Below are positions 1-5,332 of a DNA stretch of 6,309 nt, piece after piece. This stretch comes from Paracoccaceae bacterium. GTDB lineage: Bacteria; Pseudomonadota; Alphaproteobacteria; Rhodobacterales; Rhodobacteraceae. Where the stretch lies: positions 1-6,309 of the forward strand of contig RFUP01000143.1 in assembly GCA_009922885.1 (NCBI GenBank), given 5' to 3'. A program made the translations under genes and the position numbers. Within the stretch, counting starts at the first letter, position 1; every line of letters starts with the position of its first letter. The notes below the pieces were generated by a model. The model had not been told where the DNA came from. It was given only the letters and a program-made list of their open reading frames with translations, and searched no databases.

Positions 1-1005
1 GAACCCGAACGCCACGCTTTGGTCGGCAAAGGGGGGCTGCCCCACAAGAAACGGCACCGAAATGATCGCGACGCATCCCCCCGCACCGAACAGAAAGCTC
101 TGCCCGATCCACCGTATCCCGGCCCGCACCACCGGATCGCCACGGCTCGCACGCGCCTGCCAGATGATCACCCCGAGGATGACCAAAAGCAGCGCAAGGA
201 TCATCAAATGCATCCCCACCACGATGCTCGGCAACACCTGGGCCATATGCGCGCCCCACCACAGCAAGATGCCCGCAGATAGCCAGCCCATCACGCGATG
301 CGGCAAGAGAGCCTTCCGGTAATAGAGAAACACCCCGATCATCCCGACGCCGAAAAAGAAGGTCGAGATACTATTGACCCCGGAAAGCACGCGGAAGGTC
401 TGCACGGGAAGTGCCAGTTCGCGGGACGAATAGATCGCCGCCGCGAAAGCCGATCCGGCCAGTGCGATGGCCGTCAGCATCAGATAGCGGGCCGAGAGGC
501 TCTCGGGCCGCAGCATCAGCACCCATCCTGCCACCAAAAGGCTCGTGGCCCCGCTCAGAACCTGTATCCAGAAGCCTAAGGGCAGATCCCACAAAGGCCG
601 GCGCGGCGCGGGCGCGATCCGCACCGCCTCACCGTTTTCCAGCACGAGCGTCACCGCGCCGGACGTCAGGCGGGCATCAAGCGCGCCTTGGCGTTCCAGA
701 AACGCGCGGAAGGCCGGATAGGTTTCCAGCTTGTCCGGATCTTCCACCAGATCCGTGGGCAGAAGCGGCAAAGCGTCAAACCCCAGCCCGCTCAGAGCCA
801 CAACGCCCCGACCTTTCAAAATCGCAGGTGCCGGAGCATCCGGCGCGACGGAAACCACGCGAACAGCGCCCGAAGCCTCCGCCTCTAACGGAACCCCGAT
901 CCAAGGCCGCGCCAAGACCGCCCAAATGACGGACGCGACAATCAAAAACAAACAAACCAGGCCTAAACCGACAAATCTAAACGGCGGGCTGACACGGTAT
1001 TCCAT
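1..1005 (-). CDS. Polytopic membrane sensor, probably N-terminal half of a histidine kinase (partial, runs off left edge)
   Basis: An open frame of 335 codons begins at the ATG at 1005 and is still open at base 1, so the C-terminus is missing. GAGGG lies four bases before the ATG. Residues about 12-33 form a signal anchor. Residues about 36-140 are a soluble, presumably periplasmic region that looks weakly PDZ-like. About six further hydrophobic helices follow (roughly 144-165, 174-192, 213-230, 238-257, 258-282 and 300-322). Between them sit the motifs MLRPESLSARYL (164-175) and IYSSRELALP (191-200), which I associate with the membrane-input region of proteobacterial sensor kinases that have a PDZ-like plus 7TM module. 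No kinase domain is visible because it would lie beyond the edge, so the kinase identity is inferred. It follows the cyclase gene in the same direction after 54 bp and may be cotranscribed with it or have its own promoter. It could instead be another 7TM-type receptor or a membrane-bound phosphatase or cyclase. Confidence 0.7.
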   Translation of the reverse strand, partial: MEYRVSPPFRFVGLGLVCLFLIVASVIWAVLARPWIGVPLEAEASGAVRVVSVAPDAPAPAILKGRGVVALSGLGFDALPLLPTDLVEDPDKLETYPAFRAFLERQGALDARLTSGAVTLVLENGEAVRIAPAPRRPLWDLPLGFWIQVLSGATSLLVAGWVLMLRPESLSARYLMLTAIALAGSAFAAAIYSSRELALPVQTFRVLSGVNSISTFFFGVGMIGVFLYYRKALLPHRVMGWLSAGILLWWGAHMAQVLPSIVVGMHLMILALLLVILGVIIWQARASRGDPVVRAGIRWIGQSFLFGAGGCVAIISVPFLVGQPPFADQSVAFGF

Positions 1006-1059
1006 ATGGCCCTCGGAATATAAAATAGACCTTAAGGATATACCATTGCAGTGGTTTTT
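1006..1059 (-). promoter_or_regulatory. AT-rich gap before the membrane sensor gene, possible promoter
   Basis: These 54 bp are about 39% GC by hand count, clearly lower than the surrounding coding DNA. On the minus strand they hold a TATTTTATAT run just upstream of the Shine-Dalgarno sequence and an 8-bp palindrome CCTTAAGG (1030-1037). A CTGCAA about 18 bp upstream could serve as a poor -35 element. An AT-rich break inside a same-strand gene run suggests that the sensor gene may have its own start of transcription. The -35 match is weak, and no hairpin with a T-run on the minus strand marks a terminator for the cyclase gene. Confidence 0.25.
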
Positions 1060-2067
1060 CTACTGTGAAGTCGCCCTCCGCGCGGCCCTTTTCCCTATCT
1101 CCAACGGCAGTGTCAGATCCGCACGATGGATCACGCTGCGCCCCCGCCCCGCGCGCTTGGCCGCATAAAGCGCGAGGTCGGCGCGCCGCATCACGGCCTC
1201 CGCATCTTGCCCCGCCTCCGACAGCGCCACACCGATCGAGGCCGAAATCCGCAAGTTTCGTCCGCTCCATTCAATCGGCTCTTCCAACGCGCAAATGATC
1301 TGGCGCGCCAAAGCGCCGATCCGGCGCGGTGCCGAGAGCCCCGGCAGGATCAACGCAAACTCGTCGCCGCCTGCCCGCACCGGAACATCCTCGCGCCGCG
1401 AGACGCCCCGCAGCACCGCACCCACTTTCCGCAGCACATGATCGGCCGCCGCATGGCCCTCGCTGTCATTCACCTGTTTGAAGTAGTCGAGATCGATTTC
1501 CATCAGCGCATAGCCCTGCCCCGCTTCGGCCATCCGCGCCAATGTATGTTCCATCGCGCGGCGATTGCGCAGGCCCGTCAAAAGATCGGTCACCGCCTGT
1601 TCTTCGGCCTCCTCCTTCGCGCCCTGCAAACGCCGATTGAGCCGCTGCGTGGCCGCCATCGCCGCCGATTTCGCCTCCACGAGATAAAGCATCTCCACCG
1701 CCAGATCTGTGGGTGCGAAATCCTTCGCCGTCATGCCGTAATCGCGCACCGCATCCGTCACCGAAATCCCGAAGGAGAAATTGATAACCGCCTCTTCCCC
1801 GAACGGCACCAACAGCCCCTTCAGCCCGGTCCGGGGCGGCGTGCGGAACGTCGCGTGCAGTTTCCGCCCCGCCAACCGCATCAACTCCGCGGTCGTCGTC
1901 ACGCCTTGCGGGCGGCGTACAGAAACCAGATCGAAGATGTGCTCGCCCACACCGCCGCCCTCCCGCAAACGATGCATCGTCGGGCCTGCGTGCCGGATCA
2001 CACCCTCCGGGTCGATCTGCACATGCATCGGGCATAGCTGGTCAAGAAGCGCTGCAACCGCCTCCAT
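1060..2067 (-). CDS. H-NOX-associated (HNOBA/PAS) diguanylate cyclase
   Basis: This 335-residue cytosolic enzyme should make cyclic di-GMP from two GTP. Residues about 13-125 resemble the HNOBA PAS-like domain that partners H-NOX proteins and is found in soluble guanylate cyclases. A helical, coiled-coil-like linker (about 125-158) leads into DLLTGLRNRR (161-170), the usual entry to a GGDEF domain. The domain is complete: metal-binding DLDYFKQVND (192-201), GGDEF at 233-237, an RxxD inhibitory site (R224, D227) five residues before GGDEF, and ISASIGVAL (274-282). It should therefore be active and product-inhibited. There is no EAL or HD-GYP domain. The ATG at 2067 lies two codons past the TGA of the H-NOX gene and in the same frame. 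The GGGGGC at 2080-2075 sits at a plausible Shine-Dalgarno distance, and translational coupling is likely. By analogy with known H-NOX/cyclase pairs, the upstream H-NOX protein should bind and regulate it. Confidence 0.93.
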   Translation of the reverse strand: MEAVAALLDQLCPMHVQIDPEGVIRHAGPTMHRLREGGGVGEHIFDLVSVRRPQGVTTTAELMRLAGRKLHATFRTPPRTGLKGLLVPFGEEAVINFSFGISVTDAVRDYGMTAKDFAPTDLAVEMLYLVEAKSAAMAATQRLNRRLQGAKEEAEEQAVTDLLTGLRNRRAMEHTLARMAEAGQGYALMEIDLDYFKQVNDSEGHAAADHVLRKVGAVLRGVSRREDVPVRAGGDEFALILPGLSAPRRIGALARQIICALEEPIEWSGRNLRISASIGVALSEAGQDAEAVMRRADLALYAAKRAGRGRSVIHRADLTLPLEIGKRAARRATSQ

Positions 2068-2070
2068 TCC

Positions 2071-2655
2071 TCATGCCCCCGCCGCCAGTTGAAAGGCGCG
2101 GCCTTCCGCGAAATCCTGCTCCAGAAGCCGGATTTGCACGCATTCCGCGCCCTCGATTGCGCCCTGATACTCCACGAAAGCCAGCGTGCCGTAATCATCC
2201 GCCATTGCGCGCAGCATCCCCACTGCCGCATAGCCTGATCCACGCGGCGCGCCCTGCAGCCGCAAAAGCCATCCCCCCGGCCCGGTTTCCCGCACCTCCA
2301 AGGGCGGCAAGCGCAAATCCTCAACAGCCAGCCGCGCCCAATCCGGCAAGTCGTCGAGCGATTGCACAAACTCCGCGAAATCCACCCCGCCGAACCGCAA
2401 GAGCCGCCGCAAAGGCGCCATCCGCTCATGCGTCACCAGATAATGGCCGATGTCTTCGAGCACATCCGAGGGCCGACGCTGCAATACCGCCGCCACGGCC
2501 GCCACGATCCGCTCGGTCACCGCATCGTCATAGATCAACATCGGCTCGAAATCGGCCGTTTCCAAGCCAGCACTCCGCGCCGCGCGCAGCCATGCCTCCG
2601 CGCCATAGCTGTCACGCATGAAATCCTGAACTGCCCGATTGATCAGCCCATGCAT
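2071..2655 (-). CDS. H-NOX (heme NO/O2-binding fold) protein lacking the canonical heme-ligand histidine
   Basis: A 194-residue protein of normal H-NOX length, opening with the typical MHGLINRAVQDFMRDSYG. GAGGGG (2666-2661) is a good Shine-Dalgarno for the ATG at 2655. H-NOX proteins normally bind heme through a proximal His near residue 102 and hold the propionates with YxSxR, sensing NO or O2 and controlling a partner cyclase or kinase. Here the segment that usually reads LDxLHxH is LDDLPDWARL, so Pro104 (codon at 2346-2344) occupies the ligand position. The conserved downstream proline (P117) is kept. By spacing to the following GMLRAM helix, YxSxR aligns with QGAPR (134-138), so only the Arg remains. 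Other histidines (H71, H76) are not at the usual ligand site. It may be heme-free, use another ligand, or sense through its partner. It is the first gene of a tight pair with the HNOBA-GGDEF cyclase, three bases apart. Confidence 0.88.
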   Translation of the reverse strand: MHGLINRAVQDFMRDSYGAEAWLRAARSAGLETADFEPMLIYDDAVTERIVAAVAAVLQRRPSDVLEDIGHYLVTHERMAPLRRLLRFGGVDFAEFVQSLDDLPDWARLAVEDLRLPPLEVRETGPGGWLLRLQGAPRGSGYAAVGMLRAMADDYGTLAFVEYQGAIEGAECVQIRLLEQDFAEGRAFQLAAGA

Positions 2656-2666
2656 CCCGGCCCCTC

Positions 2667-2681
2667 GCTGCTACGTGCAGC
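2667..2681. repeat. Inverted repeat in the H-NOX leader
   Basis: GCTGC and GCAGC arms of 5 bp flank TACGT, a perfect short dyad. It ends one base before the GAGGGG Shine-Dalgarno of the H-NOX gene. It could form a small hairpin in the leader or be a binding site, but a 5-bp stem in GC-rich DNA can easily arise by chance. Confidence 0.3.
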
Positions 2682-2739
2682 CAAGCTAGCCGGGAGGAGT
2701 TAACACTCCCCGAACATCTCAAATCCGATGCATTTTTCC

Positions 2740-4317
2740 TCAGAAATCCGTAGGCGCCCCGCCTTCAGCCTTCCGGCGCGCCACGAAATCGGTCAATTCC
2801 TCGCGCACGCCCGCCTCCATCGGCGGCTCCTCGAAATCGTCGAGAATGGACTTATACACCCGATGCGCCCGCTCCGGCGTCCAGACAGACCCCGCCGCCT
2901 CCCACGCCTCGAAGTTCCGCCAATCACTGACGAACGGCTGATAAAACGCTGATTCATAACGTTTTTGCGTGTGCTCAATGCCGAAGTAATGCCCGTTCGC
3001 GCCCACTTCCTTGATCGCATCGAAAGCAATATCTTCCGGCCCGGTGCCCCAAACTTCAGGCTCCATATAGCGCTGGATCATCTGCAACACTTCGCAATCC
3101 ATCACGAATTTCTCGGGGCTGGCGATCAAGCCGCCCTCCAGCCATCCCGCCGCGTGGTACACGATATTCGTGCCCGACTGCACCGCAGACCACAGGCTGT
3201 TCGAGGTTTCCCACATCGCCTGCCCGTCCGGCACATTCGCCGCGCACACGCCCGACGCCCGCATCGGCAAACCATAGAACCGCGCCAATTGCCCCGTCAT
3301 CTGCGTTGCGCGCATATACTCCGGCGTGCCGAACGCAGGCGCGCCCGATTTCATATCGACGTTCGAGGTAAACGTGCCGATCGCACAGGGGATGCCCGGC
3401 CGCACATGCTGGAAAAGCGCGATGGCCGAAAGCGCCTCGGCAATCGAGAGCGTCACCGCGCCCGACATCGTCACCGGTGCCATAGCGCCCGCCAAGGTAA
3501 AGGGCGTTACCACAATGGCCTGCCCCCGCCGCGCCAGCCGCAAGCAGCCGTCAATCATCGGCTCGTCATGCTTCAGGGGCGAGGTTGAGTTGATATTCGT
3601 GTACATCCGCGGCGTCGCATCGAACTCCTCATGGCTGAGGCCCCCCGCGATCCGCACCATTTCCATCACGTCTTCAACGCGTTCCTTGCCCAAGCTATAG
3701 GCATGAACCACCTTGTCGCCCAAGGTCAGCTTGTCGAAAAGCACATCGAGGTGGCGCACGCTGGCGTGGATGTCCACAGGCTCCACCGGATAGCCGCCCG
3801 CGAAATGGATGCAGTTGAAATATTGCGTTAGTTTCAGAAGGTTACGGCAGGTTTCTCGCGTGCCGGGCACCTTCCGCCCAATCTCCAGATCGAAGTAATT
3901 CGGCGGCGATGAAACGTTCCCGAAGAGGATATGCTTACCGCCCACCGTGATCTGGCGCTCGGGGTTGCGCGGCGTGATGGTGAAGCTTGGCGGCGCCTGC
4001 CGCACCATCTCCATCACCCATTCACGGTCCATCTTCACATTGGTGCCCGAAACCTTGCAGCACTCGATGGTCTTGAAAATCGCCAGCGCTTCGGTGTTCA
4101 GAAACTCGATCCCGATCTCTTCCAGAATCCGCATTGCGCCATTGTGGATGGCCAGAACGCCTTCTTCACTCAGAGGCTCGATGGGGCGGTCATGGTTAAC
4201 AGGCAAGCGCCACGGCATTTGCTCGATGGCCGCCGTGCCCCGCCGCGCGGCATTCCCCGCACGCCCTCCGCCTCTGCGACGGCGCGGTTCTTGGGCGTTA
4301 TCGGATGCGTCGGCCAT
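2740..4317 (-). CDS. MttB-family (trimethylamine/glycine betaine-type) corrinoid-dependent methyltransferase, non-pyrrolysine
   Basis: The 525-residue product matches the MttB superfamily, whose members move a methyl group from a quaternary or tertiary amine to a corrinoid protein. The start is taken at the ATG at 4317 because GAGGAG lies seven bases upstream. A longer frame from a TTG at 4335 would place that ribosome site inside the gene. Residues 11-26 are Arg/Gly-rich (PRRRRGGGRAGNAARR) and probably disordered, as I recall for alphaproteobacterial members. The rest is a single TIM-barrel-type domain beginning near residue 45, with MttB-like stretches at ASGVCAANVPDGQAMWE (354-370) and SGTNIVYHAAGWLEGG (381-396). 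The frame has no in-frame TAG, so it is not the pyrrolysine trimethylamine enzyme. It resembles the non-pyrrolysine branch that includes glycine betaine (MtgB) and carnitine (MtcB) demethylases. Its SDR and BKACE neighbours favour quaternary-amine catabolism, but the substrate is unproven. No corrinoid protein or reductive activator is in the window. Confidence 0.9.
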   Translation of the reverse strand: MADASDNAQEPRRRRGGGRAGNAARRGTAAIEQMPWRLPVNHDRPIEPLSEEGVLAIHNGAMRILEEIGIEFLNTEALAIFKTIECCKVSGTNVKMDREWVMEMVRQAPPSFTITPRNPERQITVGGKHILFGNVSSPPNYFDLEIGRKVPGTRETCRNLLKLTQYFNCIHFAGGYPVEPVDIHASVRHLDVLFDKLTLGDKVVHAYSLGKERVEDVMEMVRIAGGLSHEEFDATPRMYTNINSTSPLKHDEPMIDGCLRLARRGQAIVVTPFTLAGAMAPVTMSGAVTLSIAEALSAIALFQHVRPGIPCAIGTFTSNVDMKSGAPAFGTPEYMRATQMTGQLARFYGLPMRASGVCAANVPDGQAMWETSNSLWSAVQSGTNIVYHAAGWLEGGLIASPEKFVMDCEVLQMIQRYMEPEVWGTGPEDIAFDAIKEVGANGHYFGIEHTQKRYESAFYQPFVSDWRNFEAWEAAGSVWTPERAHRVYKSILDDFEEPPMEAGVREELTDFVARRKAEGGAPTDF

Positions 4318-4384
4318 GGTCGTCTCCTCGGGCAAAACTTCCCCTCAAGAAACACGCCAATCAAACGCCACTCCTGCCAAAACG

Positions 4385-4399
4385 CGACAGATCATGTCG
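4385..4399. promoter_or_regulatory. Dyad-symmetric site upstream of the methyltransferase gene (possible operator)
   Basis: CGACA and TGTCG arms of 5 bp flank GATCA, giving a perfect 15-bp dyad in the 111-bp gap between the SDR and mttB-like genes. On the minus strand a TAATAC hexamer (4404-4399) sits at its upstream edge. If that were a -10 element, the dyad would cover the transcription start, as a repressor site would. No convincing -35 lies 16-18 bp further upstream, so promoter and operator are both tentative. Confidence 0.3.
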
Positions 4400-4428
4400 T
4401 ATTAGTCAGGCGACCGGAAATCCCGCCC

Positions 4429-5196
4429 TCAGCCCAGCATATTGGTGTCGCCACAAACCGAAAGCGCCTGCCCCGAAATCGTCTTCGCCCGATCGCTCGC
4501 CAAGAACACCACCTGATCCGCAATCTGTTCCGGCGTCACGTACTCCTTGATCGCCGTGTAGGAAAACGCCTCACGCTCGATATCGGCAAAGCCCATGCCC
4601 CGCGATTGCGCCCGCGCCTCCAGCACGCGGCGCTGGCGGTCTCCGGCCACGATCCCCGGCAAAACCGCGTTCACGCGGATGCGGTCCGGCCCCAATTCCA
4701 CTGCCATGGATTTCGTCAAACCGATCACCCCCCATTTCGCCGCCGCATAGGGGCTTCTCAGCTTGAACCCCAAGCGCCCCGCCAGCGAAGAGATATTCAC
4801 GATGGAAGGGTTCACGCTCTGCCGCAGATGCGCCACCGCGCGGCCAATGGTCACGAACTGGCTCATCAGACAGATCGAGAGGCATTGCTCGATGGCTCCC
4901 ACATCCAGATCCTCGATCTTCGCCGTCGGCCCCGCGATGCCCGCGTTATTCACAAGGCAATCGAGCCCTCCCAAGGCCCCCACGGCCTCGTCCATGAACG
5001 AAGCCAAAGCCGCCGCATCCGAAACATCCACCCGCGCGCGGAATACATCTTCGGGCAACCCGGCCAATCCCGCCTCGTCGATATCGCAAGTCGCCACCCG
5101 CGCGCCTTCGCGCCGGAACGCCTCCACGATCACCCGGCCGATGCCATTCGCCCCCGCCGTCACGATCACCCGCGCCCCGTTCAATCCCATGTCCAT
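4429..5196 (-). CDS. SDR-family NAD(P)-dependent oxidoreductase
   Basis: A 255-residue classical short-chain dehydrogenase/reductase. The ATG at 5196 is preferred because GGAGG lies five bases upstream and gives the usual SDR length; a longer frame to 5280 lacks this support. The Rossmann motif is TAGANGIG (13-20). Asp38 at the end of the second strand suggests NAD(H) preference. NNAG is at 83-86, with catalytic Ser137, Tyr150 and Lys154 (YAAAK). The fourth member of the usual tetrad, Asn, appears to be Cys109. After the catalytic centre, RIRVNAVLPGIV (172-183) and ISGQALSVCGD (240-250) are standard family segments. The gene diverges from the BKACE gene and precedes the methyltransferase by 111 bp on the same strand. 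A reasonable role is oxidation of a beta-hydroxy acid, such as a carnitine-like compound, to the beta-keto acid used by BKACE. The substrate cannot be read from the sequence, and a general ketoacyl-reductase role is possible. Confidence 0.9.
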   Translation of the reverse strand: MDMGLNGARVIVTAGANGIGRVIVEAFRREGARVATCDIDEAGLAGLPEDVFRARVDVSDAAALASFMDEAVGALGGLDCLVNNAGIAGPTAKIEDLDVGAIEQCLSICLMSQFVTIGRAVAHLRQSVNPSIVNISSLAGRLGFKLRSPYAAAKWGVIGLTKSMAVELGPDRIRVNAVLPGIVAGDRQRRVLEARAQSRGMGFADIEREAFSYTAIKEYVTPEQIADQVVFLASDRAKTISGQALSVCGDTNMLG

Positions 5197-5332
5197 GGCC
5201 ACCTCCCTTGCTCCGGCGCATACTGGCCAGACACCCCGCCGCTTTCCAGTAAAATCCCACGCTTGCCAAAGCCCGCGCACCCTTCAAAGATGCCCCCGAG
5301 GGAACAGCGGCCACGCCGCGAAGGGGAGAACC
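5197..5332. promoter_or_regulatory. Divergent promoter region between the SDR and BKACE genes
   Basis: This 136-bp non-coding gap must hold the start signals for both divergent genes. Visible elements are the SDR Shine-Dalgarno at the left end, the BKACE AAGGGGAG at the right end, an 8-bp palindrome CTGGCCAG (5223-5230), and GCTTGCCAAAGC (5261-5272), which has GCTT/AAGC half-site symmetry. A plus-strand TTGCCA (5263-5268) with AAAGAT 17 bp later is only a poor sigma70 match. A shared regulator is plausible but its site cannot be named. Confidence 0.45.

Noticed and set aside
1126..2037. 303-codon plus-strand open frame opposite the cyclase
   Set aside because: The minus-strand frame carries complete GGDEF motifs. 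The plus-strand product is Arg/His-rich with no family resemblance.
2696..2709. GGAGT-TAAC-ACTCC hairpin as an intrinsic terminator of the methyltransferase gene
   Set aside because: The stem is only 5 bp and is followed on the minus strand by CTCCCGGCTAGC-type sequence, not a T-run.
4318..4335. Longer methyltransferase starting at the TTG at 4335
   Set aside because: The GAGGAG Shine-Dalgarno would then lie inside the coding sequence. The ATG at 4317 is correctly spaced from it.
5197..5280. 28-residue N-terminal extension of the SDR
   Set aside because: The extension has no SDR similarity and contains the strong GGAGG ribosome site for the ATG at 5196.
4763..5332. Upstream extension of the BKACE reading frame
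   Set aside because: The frame is open but lies antisense to the SDR gene and through the intergenic region. The family N-terminus begins at 5333 with a good Shine-Dalgarno.
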